Shown: positions 1-9,833, counted from the first letter of the stretch. The stretch: 44,700 bases of DNA from Deltaproteobacteria bacterium (GCA_003696105.1 RFGE01000070.1:1-44700), one strand, 5' to 3'. Translations and numbers: made by a program. The notes: generated by a model not told the origin, from the sequence alone.

Positions 1-1854
1 GCCGCCGACCTCGCGGCCGCCCGTGACGACGCCGCTGCGCGCGCCGCCGAGTCCGCCGCCCTGACGGCGCGGGCCGCCGCGGCCCCGGCCATCGAGCTGG
101 TCGTCGACTCGGGCGGGACGATCCTCGCCGCCAACGTCGCCGCGGAGCGCGCGCTCGGCTACCCGCGCGGCGGCCTCGTCGGCCAGCCGTTCGAGCCGCT
201 GTTTGCCGACCCGGCCGCGGTCGCGCCGGCGATCGGCGACGGCGCCGACCCGGCCGCCCGCTTCGCCGCCCTGCGCGACGCGCTGGCCGACGGGGCGGCG
301 CGGTCGGTCGTGCTGCTGTCGCGCCGCGGCGCGGACGTGCCCGTGCTGCTCGCGGCCGCCCGCGGCGACGGCGCCGCCGCGGGCGAGCTGGTCGTCACCG
401 CGCTGGACCGCACCGCCGGCGCGCAGGCCGAGCGCGACCGCGACCGGCTCGCGCGCGCGCTCGACGAGGTGACCGTCGGCGTCGGCCTGCTCGCCCTCAA
501 CGGCGTGTTGTCCTGGGCCAACCGCGCCCTGTTTGCCGACCTCGGCCACGAAACGGACTGCCGCCGCGGCTGCACTCGGCTGTCCGACCTGCTGCGCGTG
601 CACGACGGCGCGGCGGCCGACTGGCTCGACGTCACCCTCGAGTCGCTGTCGGACGGCATGCTCGACATCGACCTCGCGATCGACCAGCTCCCGCAGCGGA
701 TCGACGTCGGCGACGCGACGTTCGCGCTGCGCTACGCGCCCATCTACGATCCGGACGAGCCGGACTCCGTCGACAAGTTGCTGGTGACGACGACCAACGT
801 CACCGAACAGATCGCGGCGGAGCGAGGGCGCGCCCGCCAGGAAGAGCTGCTGGCCGCGTTCCAGGTGCTGCTCAAAGACCGCGACGGGTTCGAGGAGTTC
901 CTCGACGAGTGCGATCGGCTCGTCGACCTGCTGGCGTCCGGCGCGTCGTTCGGCCTCGAGAAGCGGGCGCTTCACACGCTCAAGGGCAACTGCGCGATCA
1001 ACGGACTGCGGCGGTTCGCGGCGCTGTGCCACGAGCTGGAGACGGCGATCGTGGACCGCCGCGAGCCGATGGCCGACGGCGAGCGACGGCGGCTCGTCGC
1101 GGCGTGGGCCGACGCGACGCTCGAGCTGCGCCACCTGCTCGAGCGCCGCGGCGACGACGTGGTCGCCGTCCCGGTCGCCGAACACGCGGCGCTCGTCGCG
1201 CGCGTCGAGGCCGGCGCACCGGCCGCCGAGATCGCGGGCGTCCTGCGCGACTGGACCCGCGCGCGGCTCGCGCAGGCGTTCGAGCGGCTCGAGCGCCAGG
1301 CCATCGCGATCGGCCAGCGCCTCGGCAAGCCGGTCGACGTGGTGCGCGACGACGGCGGCCTGCGCTACGACGGCAAACGGCTCGCGCCGCTGTGGGCGAG
1401 CGCGGTCCACCTGCTGCGCAACGCGATCGACCACGGCATCGAGCCGCCGGACGCGCGCCGCGCCGCGGGCAAACCCGAACGCGGCCGCATCGACCTGACG
1501 GCGCGGTGCGACGGCGACGCGCTGGTCGTCACGATCGCCGACGACGGCCGCGGGATCGACTGGCAGCGCGTGGCGGACAAGGCGCGCGCCGCCGGGCTGC
1601 CGTGTTCGACCCGCGCGGAGCTCGAGCGCGCCCTGTTCGCGACGGGGCTCACGACGCGCGACACGGTGTCCGACGTGTCCGGGCGCGGCGTCGGGCTGAG
1701 CGCGGTGCGCGACGAGGTCGCCAAGCTCGGGGGCTCGATCGCCGTCGACAGCCGCCCCGGACGCGGCACGCGGTTCGAGCTGCGCGTGCCGCGGGCGGCG
1801 GCCGGCGCGTCCGGTCCGCTGCGACTCGTGGCCGCGGCCGCGCAGCGGTCGTGA
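1..1854 (+). CDS. CheA-like hybrid sensor kinase (PAS-PAS-Hpt-HATPase), 5' end outside window
   Basis: The frame is open from base 1, so the start lies upstream; 617 codons are visible. Reading from the edge, residues about 30-130 look like a PAS fold (SGGTILAANVAAERALGY) and about 150-270 like a second PAS (GVLSWANRALFADLG). An Hpt domain follows with HTLKG, so His325 is the likely phosphate-accepting residue. A CheA-type ATPase domain comes next: N-box LLRNAIDHGIE at 471-481, G1 DDGRGID at 514-520 and G2 GRGVGLSAV at 561-569. The protein ends about 30 residues later, so the CheW-like P5 domain of true CheA is absent. It is probably a cytoplasmic histidine kinase controlled by PAS ligands rather than by chemoreceptors. 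No response regulator is next to it inside the window. The family is near certain; the signal sensed is unknown. Confidence 0.93.
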   Translation, partial: AADLAAARDDAAARAAESAALTARAAAAPAIELVVDSGGTILAANVAAERALGYPRGGLVGQPFEPLFADPAAVAPAIGDGADPAARFAALRDALADGAARSVVLLSRRGADVPVLLAAARGDGAAAGELVVTALDRTAGAQAERDRDRLARALDEVTVGVGLLALNGVLSWANRALFADLGHETDCRRGCTRLSDLLRVHDGAAADWLDVTLESLSDGMLDIDLAIDQLPQRIDVGDATFALRYAPIYDPDEPDSVDKLLVTTTNVTEQIAAERGRARQEELLAAFQVLLKDRDGFEEFLDECDRLVDLLASGASFGLEKRALHTLKGNCAINGLRRFAALCHELETAIVDRREPMADGERRRLVAAWADATLELRHLLERRGDDVVAVPVAEHAALVARVEAGAPAAEIAGVLRDWTRARLAQAFERLERQAIAIGQRLGKPVDVVRDDGGLRYDGKRLAPLWASAVHLLRNAIDHGIEPPDARRAAGKPERGRIDLTARCDGDALVVTIADDGRGIDWQRVADKARAAGLPCSTRAELERALFATGLTTRDTVSDVSGRGVGLSAVRDEVAKLGGSIAVDSRPGRGTRFELRVPRAAAGASGPLRLVAAAAQRS

Positions 1855-1981
1855 CCGGCGCGTGGCCGCGCGGCGGCCGCGGTGCGCGCCGGTCGCGGTG
1901 AACGACCGCGCCCCCGCGCGGCGGCCGCCTCCGGCGCGCCGCGACGGTGCGCCCGCGCGACCGCGGGCGATCGCGCTGTCC

Positions 1982-1987
1982 TATACT
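1982..1987 (+). promoter_or_regulatory. Candidate -10 box (TATACT) of a leaderless gene
   Basis: TATACT ends 6 nt before the GTG at 1994. With normal -10 geometry transcription would begin at the start codon itself. No -35 consensus is evident 17 nt upstream. Confidence 0.6.
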
Positions 1988-1993
1988 GCCGGC

Positions 1994-3007
1994 GTGATCG
2001 GCGCGGCACGACCGGACGACGACGCCGGCGGGGACGACGCGATCCGCATCGGCGTGTCGGCGTGCCTCACCGGCGCCCCCGTGCGCTACGACGGCGGCCA
2101 CAAGCTCCACCCGTTCGTGCGCGACGCGCTCGGCGCGGTCGCGACCCTCGTACCGGTGTGCCCGGAGGTCGAAGTCGGCCTCGGCGTCCCGCGGCCGACC
2201 CTCCGGCTCGTGCAGCCGGCGTGCGAGGGCGGTCCGCTGCGCCTGATCGCGCCGGCCACCGGCGCCGACCACACCGAGGCCATGACCGCGTGGACCCGCG
2301 ATCGCGTGCGCGCGCTCGCGGCGCTCGGGCTGTGCGGCCACGTGTTCCGGCGCAACTCGCCCAGCTGCGGGCTGTGGGGCGTGCCCGTCTATCCGCGGGC
2401 CGACGGCGGGCGCGCGGTTCGCACGGGGCGCGGCGCGTTCGCCGCCGCGTTCACCGCCGCGCTGCCCGACCTGCCCGTCGAGGAGGACGGCCGGCTGGAC
2501 GACCCGGCGCGGCGCGAGTCGTTCGTCGCGCGGGTGTTCGCCTATCGCCGCGCGCGCGCGGCGCTCGGTCCGGGCGCGACGGCCGAGCGGCTCGCGACGC
2601 TGCGCGCGCGCGACGACCTGCTGGTCGAGGCGCACGCGCCCGGCGCCGGCGCGCGCCTCGACGCGATCGTCACGGCGATCGCCGCGCAGCGCGTCGACCC
2701 CGCGGCGGCGGCCGGCGCGTACGTCGCCGAGCTGATGCGCGCGCTCGCGCGGCCGTCCACCGACGCCAAGCGCGCGCGGGCGCTGGCGCGAGCCGTCGCG
2801 CGCGCCGGGCGCGGCGCGCCGGCGGCGGCGGCCGCGCGCGACGCGATCCGCGCGTACCGGCACGGCCTCGTGTCGTTTTCGCACGCCCTCGGCGAAGTCC
2901 GGCGCCTGGCCCGCGCCCGCGGCGACGCGTGGCTCGCGAGCCAGACCTGGCTGTTTCCCGAGCCGGGCGAGCGCCGCCTGCGCGCGCTCGCCGGCGCGCG
3001 CCCGTGA
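1994..3007 (+). CDS. TudS-like DUF523 / DUF1722 fusion protein
   Basis: This 337-residue protein has an N-terminal DUF523 domain (about 17-160) and a divergent DUF1722 (YbgA-like) C-terminal half ending in a YRHGLVSFSHALGEV / QTWLFPEP region. DUF523 proteins of the TudS type are [4Fe-4S] thiouracil desulfidases. The three cysteines expected to hold the cluster are all present: Cys24 in SACLTG, Cys56 in VCPEVEVG and Cys125 in NSPSCG. Glu58 and Ser122, next to two of them, match residues conserved in the family. The GTG at 1994 is preferred because it lies 6 nt after TATACT and just before the domain. An in-frame ATG at 1862 would add 44 Arg/Pro-rich residues. The gene stands alone and converges on the glycosyltransferase. 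A cytoplasmic role in sulfur-modified nucleobase or tRNA salvage is inferred; substrate untested. Confidence 0.85.
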   Translation: MIGAARPDDDAGGDDAIRIGVSACLTGAPVRYDGGHKLHPFVRDALGAVATLVPVCPEVEVGLGVPRPTLRLVQPACEGGPLRLIAPATGADHTEAMTAWTRDRVRALAALGLCGHVFRRNSPSCGLWGVPVYPRADGGRAVRTGRGAFAAAFTAALPDLPVEEDGRLDDPARRESFVARVFAYRRARAALGPGATAERLATLRARDDLLVEAHAPGAGARLDAIVTAIAAQRVDPAAAAGAYVAELMRALARPSTDAKRARALARAVARAGRGAPAAAAARDAIRAYRHGLVSFSHALGEVRRLARARGDAWLASQTWLFPEPGERRLRALAGARP

Positions 3008-3060
3008 CGCCGGCCCGCGCGCCGCGGGGCGGGCCTGCCGCCTGGCCCGGTGCGCCGCGC

Positions 3061-4536
3061 TCACGGCGGCGCCGGCGCGCCGGACGGTCGAACCACCAGC
3101 GCGCCGCGGCCAATTGGCAGCGCGCGGGCGCCCGGCCACGCCGCCGCCAGCGCGCGCCGCGCCGCCGGCGTGACGGTCCACGCGGCGCGGACGCCGCGCT
3201 CGCGCAACGCCGCCGCCAGATCGCCGGTCGCCACGGTCCGCCGGCCGCGCACCACGTCCGTCGGCTCGACCAGCTCCCAGCCGCGCGGCTCCGGCGTGGC
3301 CCACACGATCCGATCCCAGCGGCCCCACAGCACGCCGACGGACGCCCAACCAAACGGCGGGCGCCGCCGCGGCCGCTCCACCAGGAGCGCCCCGCCGGCG
3401 AGCAGCGGCTCCAGCTCGCCCGCGGCGAGCCGCCGGCCCACTTGCACCGAGTCCGGATCCCACATCGCCGCCGGCCGGGCGGGACCGAGCGCCACCGCCG
3501 CGATCGTCGCCGCGGCCGCGGCCGCGAACGCGACCCGACTGCGCGCGAGCACGCCGGCGAGTCCGACCGCCGCCAGCGGGATGAGCGCGACCTCGATCGG
3601 GTGCGACAGCCGGTCGGGAAACACGAGATGGCGCTGGCCGAGCACGACCGCCGGCCACACCCCCGCGCTGAGCAGCGCGACAACGATTGCGTGCGCACGC
3701 AACGTTCGGCCGGCGCCGCGCAGGCGCCACGCGCCGTAGGCGGCGAGCACCGCGACGGCCGGGGCCCACGCGACGAGCGCCCGCGCGCGCGCGCCGAGCA
3801 CGTCGACCGGAGACGCCGACTGCGCCAACGCGGCGGCCCGGTGCCAGAACAGCAGCGGATCGCCGTACGCAGTCCACTGCAGCGCCATCCACGCGAGCGG
3901 CGCCGCCGCGGGCGCGAACGCGAGCCACGCGCCGCGGCGGCGGCGGCCGAGCCACAGCGCGACGGCCGGAAACAGCACGACCGCCCCCCACGCCTCGTAG
4001 CGCATCCACGCGGCGGCCGCCAGCGCCGCGCTGCCGGCGGCGAGCGCCGCCGCGCGCCCGGTGCGCAGCCAGCGAAACAGCCCCCAGACCGCCGCCACCG
4101 ACAGCGCGGCCGCGGGAACCTCGGCCAGGTGCGAGTGCCCGAGCACGAGCGTCAGCGGCGACGCCAGCACGAGCGCCGCCGCGAGCCACGGACTGCTGTC
4201 GTCGTCCGGCCGCGCTCCGCCGCCGAGCGGACGCCGCGACAGCTCCCGCGCGAGCCCGCCGGTCGCGACCGCCAGCCCGACCGTGGCGATCGCGGAGACG
4301 ACGGGCCCCGCGGCGCGCGCCGAGATTCCCAGCGCCTGCGCAACCGCCAGCAGCCCCGGATGCCCGGGCAGCCACATCTCGCCGACGAACCGCGAGCCGT
4401 CGCGCGACAGCAAGTACGCGACGTACGCGCGATAGGGGTCGTCTTCCGACGCGAACCACCGGCCCTGCGCGACGAGCCAGATCCGCGCGGCCAGGTGCGC
4501 GAGCGCCGCCAGCGCCAGCGCGAGCTTGGCGGTCAC
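3061..4536 (-). CDS. Polytopic membrane glycosyltransferase, GT39/ArnT-like
   Basis: A 491-residue protein with about ten hydrophobic segments over residues 1-370, followed by a soluble C-terminal domain. The first extracytoplasmic loop contains ASEDDPYRAYVAYLLSRD, with the acidic pair expected of GT-C enzymes (GT39/GT83 type). These transfer sugars from polyprenyl-phosphate carriers to proteins or lipids outside the membrane. The GTG at 4536 is the only plausible start close to the first membrane segment (AKLALALAALAH). Upstream in-frame codons offer no ATG near it, and the region soon becomes antisense to the cyclase. A five-codon mini-ORF ends on this start codon with a GTGA overlap. It is divergent from the cyclase gene, 88 nt between starts. 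Donor and acceptor cannot be told from the sequence. Confidence 0.82.
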   Translation of the reverse strand: MTAKLALALAALAHLAARIWLVAQGRWFASEDDPYRAYVAYLLSRDGSRFVGEMWLPGHPGLLAVAQALGISARAAGPVVSAIATVGLAVATGGLARELSRRPLGGGARPDDDSSPWLAAALVLASPLTLVLGHSHLAEVPAAALSVAAVWGLFRWLRTGRAAALAAGSAALAAAAWMRYEAWGAVVLFPAVALWLGRRRRGAWLAFAPAAAPLAWMALQWTAYGDPLLFWHRAAALAQSASPVDVLGARARALVAWAPAVAVLAAYGAWRLRGAGRTLRAHAIVVALLSAGVWPAVVLGQRHLVFPDRLSHPIEVALIPLAAVGLAGVLARSRVAFAAAAAATIAAVALGPARPAAMWDPDSVQVGRRLAAGELEPLLAGGALLVERPRRRPPFGWASVGVLWGRWDRIVWATPEPRGWELVEPTDVVRGRRTVATGDLAAALRERGVRAAWTVTPAARRALAAAWPGARALPIGRGALVVRPSGAPAPP

Positions 4537-4556
4537 CGCGAAGGCCTCACGCGCGC

Positions 4557-4562
4557 ATCGTA
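4557..4562 (-). promoter_or_regulatory. Candidate -10 box (TACGAT) upstream of the glycosyltransferase
   Basis: On the minus strand TACGAT ends 6 nt before a GTG at 4550. That GTG opens a five-codon reading frame whose TGA overlaps the glycosyltransferase GTG. The hexamer lies 20 nt before the annotated start. Confidence 0.4.
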
Positions 4563-4611
4563 GCCGGCGCCCGTGGCGCGCCGCAACGCGCGCCGCGGCG
4601 GGCAGTGCTGC

Positions 4612-4617
4612 TACGCT
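4612..4617 (+). promoter_or_regulatory. Candidate -10 box (TACGCT) of a leaderless gene
   Basis: TACGCT ends 7 nt before the cyclase ATG at 4625. No Shine-Dalgarno sequence is present in the short interval. Confidence 0.55.
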
Positions 4618-4624
4618 CGCGCCG

Positions 4625-5260
4625 ATGACGCACCCGCGCGACCCGGGCCTGTGGGACCCAGACAACAGCGACCAGCGGTTGTGGCGGCTGATCGAGCGCC
4701 GCATGGAGCCGGGCGCCGACACCGCCCGCATCGACGAGACGATCTGGCGGCTGTTCGGCGAGACTTGGGCGATCGCGTTCACCGACCTCGCGGGGTTTTC
4801 GCGGCGCACCGAGCGATTCGGCATCATCCACTTCCTGCAGACGATCTGCGCCATGCGGCGGCTGCTGTACCCGCTCGTCGAAGCGCACCGCGGGTTCTTG
4901 CTCAAGCAGGACGCCGACAGCCTGCTGCTGTTGTTCCGCGACCCCGGCGACGCGCTGCGCGGCGCGATCGCGATGCAGCGCGCGTGCGCGCAGGCCAACG
5001 AGCGGCTCGTCGCCGAGGAGCAGATCCTGCTGTGCGTCGGCATCGGCTATGGCCGCATCCTTCGCGTCGGCAGCCACGAGGCCTGGGGCGCGCAGGTCAA
5101 TGCCGCCAGCAAGCTGGGCGAGGACACCGCGAAGGCCGGCGACATCCTCGTGACCGGCGCCGTCCGCGACGCCGTCGGCGACGGCGCGGAGGTCGGCTTC
5201 GACGACCTCGCGCTCGCCGTTCCCGGTTCCGATCGCAACTACCGCGTCCGCTACGCGTAG
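4625..5260 (+). CDS. Class III adenylate/guanylate cyclase domain protein
   Basis: A 211-residue soluble protein consisting of a short N-terminal helix region and one class III nucleotidyl cyclase homology domain. The two metal-binding aspartates are Asp54 (FTDLAGFS) and probably Asp98 (KQDADSLLLLF). The late catalytic motif reads GAQVNAASKLGED. Asn159 is kept, but the transition-state arginine four residues later is Lys163. The adenine-selecting position seven residues before Asn159 is Glu. Catalytic activity is therefore plausible but not certain; some relatives also carry lysine here. No sensor domain or membrane segment is attached, so regulation would be at expression level or by a partner. 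It is probably leaderless, with TACGCT 7 nt before the ATG. Confidence 0.88.
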   Translation: MTHPRDPGLWDPDNSDQRLWRLIERRMEPGADTARIDETIWRLFGETWAIAFTDLAGFSRRTERFGIIHFLQTICAMRRLLYPLVEAHRGFLLKQDADSLLLLFRDPGDALRGAIAMQRACAQANERLVAEEQILLCVGIGYGRILRVGSHEAWGAQVNAASKLGEDTAKAGDILVTGAVRDAVGDGAEVGFDDLALAVPGSDRNYRVRYA

Positions 5261-5314
5261 CCGGCGGCGCGCGCTCACCCCGCCTCGGCCGGCGGCGCGC
5301 TCACCCCGCCTCGG
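5261..5314. repeat. Tandem duplication spanning the lysR stop codon
   Basis: Two adjacent copies, 5261-5288 (28 bp) and 5289-5314 (26 bp), differ only by one GC dinucleotide. Each holds TCACCCCGCCTCGG, which on the minus strand encodes the last LysR codons (Glu-Ala-Gly) and TGA. The second, outer copy starts directly after the cyclase stop codon. Confidence 0.9.
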
Positions 5315-6206
5315 CGCACAGCGCCGGCAGCGACTCCCACACCCACCGGGCCGCCGGCCCCAGCGCGCGGTCGCTGCGGGCGAACACGAACAGGTCCACC
5401 GGCCGCGGCTTCGGCCCCCACTCCTCGATGTGCAGCGCCACCAGCCGGCCCGCCGCGAGGTCGTCCGCGACCAGCTCGTACGGCAGCGTCCCCCACCCGA
5501 GGCCGGCGCGGATGAGCGCGAGCTTCGTCGCGGCGTCCGCGACCCGCCAGGTCGTCGCCGACAGCACCGAGTGGTCGCGCCCCGCGCCCGCGCGCTGCGC
5601 GATGACGATCTGCACGGCATCGCCGACTTCTGCCCGCGCAAGCGGCGCCCGCGCGCGCGACAGCGGGTGGTCGGGCGCCGCCACGGCGACGATCGCCGCG
5701 GTGCCGACCGGCCTGCGGCGCAGCGGGTCGTCCCCGGTGTCGAACGGGCCGCCGATGCCGACGTGCACGGCGCGGTCGCGCACGAGCGCCGGCACCGCCT
5801 CGACGACCTCGGTGCGGATGCGCAACGTCACCTCGGGAAACCGCTGCTGGAACGCGCGCCCGAGCGCGACCAGCCACGACGCCGGCACGATCGCGTCCAC
5901 CGCGACGCCGACCTCGGGCTCCGCGCGCCGCCCCGCCAGCGCCTCGGCGCGCGCGCCGAGGGCCGACACCGCCGCGAGCACCGCGCGGGTGTCCGCCAGC
6001 AGCGCCTTGCCGGCGGCGGTGAGCGCGGGCCGGCGCCCGGCGCGATCGAACAGGGCGACGCCGAGCGCGTCTTCGAGGTGCGCCACCGCGTAGCTCACGA
6101 CGGACTGAGCCCGGCCGAGCGCCCGCGCCGCCGCCGAAAAGCTCCCCGCCTCGGCGATCGCGGCGAACACCCGCAGCTGCTCCAAGGTCACGCGATGGAT
6201 ATCCAT
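5301..6206 (-). CDS. LysR-family transcriptional regulator
   Basis: A 301-residue LysR regulator of normal length. The N-terminal winged HTH (about 4-63) contains LEQLRVFAAIAEAGSFSAAA followed by LGRAQSVVSYAVAHLED. The remainder is the periplasmic-binding-protein-like effector domain. The ATG at 6206 is chosen because the HTH begins 7 residues later. It lies inside a perfect inverted repeat (6199-6217), a likely autoregulatory site. The divergent neighbour is a YceI lipoprotein gene, the probable target. The final codons are duplicated in tandem just downstream of the stop. The inducer is unknown. Confidence 0.95.
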   Translation of the reverse strand: MDIHRVTLEQLRVFAAIAEAGSFSAAARALGRAQSVVSYAVAHLEDALGVALFDRAGRRPALTAAGKALLADTRAVLAAVSALGARAEALAGRRAEPEVGVAVDAIVPASWLVALGRAFQQRFPEVTLRIRTEVVEAVPALVRDRAVHVGIGGPFDTGDDPLRRRPVGTAAIVAVAAPDHPLSRARAPLARAEVGDAVQIVIAQRAGAGRDHSVLSATTWRVADAATKLALIRAGLGWGTLPYELVADDLAAGRLVALHIEEWGPKPRPVDLFVFARSDRALGPAARWVWESLPALCAEAG

Positions 6207-6217
6207 AACCTGGATAT
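6199..6217. promoter_or_regulatory. LysR-type operator overlapping the lysR start codon
   Basis: Perfect inverted repeat ATATCCA-TAACC-TGGATAT with 7-bp arms, matching the LysR T-N11-A pattern. The lysR ATG (6206-6204) lies within it, so bound protein would block its own expression. It sits in an AT-rich island (6199-6250) unlike the surrounding DNA. Confidence 0.75.
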
Positions 6218-6231
6218 TTAATATCGATTTA

Positions 6232-6250
6232 TTATCGCTTTTCCAGATAA
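6232..6250. promoter_or_regulatory. Second inverted repeat in the lysR-yceI intergenic region
   Basis: TTATC-N9-GATAA lies within the same AT-rich stretch, closer to yceI. It could be an activation site or part of the yceI promoter. It is short, so this is tentative. Confidence 0.4.
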
Positions 6251-6328
6251 GAATTCGTGCGCATGATGCCCCCACCGGGTGCGTTCCCCCGGCCATCCGT
6301 TCGAAGCCACGACACAGGAGAGGACACC

Positions 6329-7009
6329 ATGATGCACACCCGCGCCATCGCTTGGGCCGCCGCGTTCGCCGTCGTCGCGGCGGTCGCCTGTAGCAAGGAC
6401 GAATCGCACGACACCCGCAAGGCGCCCGCGCCCGCCAAGACCGAGGCGGCCAAGCCGGCGACGTCCGCGGCCGCGCCGGCCGCCGCATCGCCGCTGGCCG
6501 AGGTGGCCGGCACCTATGAGATCGACCCGACCCACACCCAGGTCATCTTCCGCGTCAAGCACCTCGGCGTGTCGTATCAGTACGGTCGCTTCAACAAGAC
6601 GAGCGGCAAGCTGTCGCTCGACGCCGACCCGGCCAAGAGCTCCGTCGAGCTCACGATCGACGCGGGCAGCGTGTACACCGCCGACCAGAAGCGCGACACG
6701 CATCTCAAGAGCCCCGACTTCTTCGACGTCAAGCAGTTCCCCCAGATCACGTTCAAGAGCACCCGCGTCAAGGCGCTCGGCGGCAACAAGTTCGAGGTCG
6801 CCGGCGACCTCACCCTGCACGGCACGACCAAGCCGGTGACGCTGCAGGCCGAACTCACCGGATCGGGCAAGGACCCGTGGGGCGGCTTCCGCGTCGGCTT
6901 CGAGGCGCGCACGAAGGTCAAGCGCAGCGACTTCGGCATGACGTTCATGCTCGACGGCCTCGGCGACGAGGTCGACATCATGGCCACGCTCGAGGCAGTC
7001 AAGAAGTGA
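6329..7009 (+). CDS. YceI-family lipoprotein
   Basis: A 226-residue protein with an N-terminal signal peptide ending VAAVAC, so Cys21 is the probable lipidated residue. An Ala/Lys/Pro-rich linker is followed by a complete YceI lipocalin-like beta-barrel (about 57-224) that begins GTYEIDPTHTQVIFRVKHLG and includes DLTLHGTTKPVTL. YceI proteins bind isoprenoid-type lipids or amphiphiles in the periplasm. The ATG at 6329 follows a strong Shine-Dalgarno AGGAGAGG at about 6317-6324. A second ATG directly follows at 6332, and both give the same signal peptide. It is divergent from lysR across paired inverted repeats, and the membrane protein gene 28 nt downstream is probably co-transcribed. Confidence 0.95.
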   Translation: MMHTRAIAWAAAFAVVAAVACSKDESHDTRKAPAPAKTEAAKPATSAAAPAAASPLAEVAGTYEIDPTHTQVIFRVKHLGVSYQYGRFNKTSGKLSLDADPAKSSVELTIDAGSVYTADQKRDTHLKSPDFFDVKQFPQITFKSTRVKALGGNKFEVAGDLTLHGTTKPVTLQAELTGSGKDPWGGFRVGFEARTKVKRSDFGMTFMLDGLGDEVDIMATLEAVKK

Positions 7010-7037
7010 GCCGCGCCCCCGCCGGCTGCCGCGAACG

Positions 7038-7922
7038 ATGACCACCGTGCTGCTCGGCGTGGCGCTCGTCCCGGCCGCCGTCGCCGCTGCCGTCGTCGCC
7101 CTCGCGGGGCGCGGCGCGGTGCCGCGGCCGTGGACCGGCGCCGCCGTCGCCGCCGCCGCGGTCGCGAGCGCGGCGCTGGTGTCGGGCCGCCTCGAGCTGG
7201 TGCCCGGCGACGCCGCCGGCTGGATTCCGCACGTCGCGGTGGTCGCCGCGGCGGCCGGGTGGCTGGCCGGTCGGTTCGACCGCCCGCCGGCGGCGCGGCC
7301 CGCGCTGGCGTGGCTCGTCGTGGCGGCCGCCGCCGCGCTCGCGGCGGCCGCGCTGTCGCGCGCCGCGATCCGCTACCGGTGGACGCCCGCCGAGGCCGGC
7401 GGCTGGATCGCGGCGGCGGCCGCCGCCGGCGCGATCGTGTGGCGCGCGCTCGCGCGCGCGGCCGCCGCGGTGGACGCGCGCGCGGCGCTCGCCGCGTACG
7501 CGGCGCTGGCGGGCGCGACCGGGGCCGTGCTCGGGCTGGCCGGTTCGGCCCGACTCGGCATGCTCGCCGGCGCGATCGCGTCGGCGTCGGCGGGCGCGTG
7601 GGCGGTCGCGGTCGCTCGCCGCGGCCGGGTCGACGCGGCGAGCGCGGCCGCGCCGGTGGCGCTTGCGTGCGTCGCGCTCGCACTCACCGGCGGTCTGTAC
7701 GCGGAGCTGCGCGCCCTGCCGGCGGCGCTGCTCGCGGCCGGGCCGCTCGCGGTGGCCGCGGTCGAGCCGATCGCGGCGCGGTGGCCGCGCCGCCGCGCGC
7801 TGGCCGCGCGCGCCGCGCTGCTGGCGGTCGCGCTGGCCGCCGCGGTCGGCGTCGCCGCGCGCGATCGGTTCGCCGAGCCGGCGGCGGCCGACTCGGGCGA
7901 CGTGCCGTACGGCTACGAGTGA
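7038..7922 (+). CDS. Polytopic membrane protein of unknown function
   Basis: A 294-residue, extremely Ala/Val/Leu-rich protein with roughly nine or ten hydrophobic segments from the first residues ([20 protein letters not shown]) to near the C-terminus, which ends in a short soluble tail ([12 protein letters not shown]). I recognise no family. The start is 28 nt after the YceI stop on the same strand, which suggests one LysR-controlled operon. No Shine-Dalgarno is evident before the ATG. Alternating hydrophobic runs and short Arg-containing loops favour a real membrane protein over an ORF artefact, although low complexity makes the exact start uncertain. Confidence 0.7.
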   Translation: MTTVLLGVALVPAAVAAAVVALAGRGAVPRPWTGAAVAAAAVASAALVSGRLELVPGDAAGWIPHVAVVAAAAGWLAGRFDRPPAARPALAWLVVAAAAALAAAALSRAAIRYRWTPAEAGGWIAAAAAAGAIVWRALARAAAAVDARAALAAYAALAGATGAVLGLAGSARLGMLAGAIASASAGAWAVAVARRGRVDAASAAAPVALACVALALTGGLYAELRALPAALLAAGPLAVAAVEPIAARWPRRRALAARAALLAVALAAAVGVAARDRFAEPAAADSGDVPYGYE

Positions 7923-7953
7923 CCGGCGGGCGCCGCGCCGGCCCGGCGGCGCG

Positions 7954-9774
<1,821 letters not shown>

Positions 9775-9833
9775 GGGCCCCGGTGCCTACCACACGGACG
9801 GGCCGCGCGCACCCTGCCCGCGCCGCGCGCGGC

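Noticed and set aside
1649-4459. 936-codon minus-strand open frame
   Set aside because: Its translation is Arg/Gly/Ala low complexity and runs antisense to the kinase and DUF523 genes, whose motifs are unambiguous.
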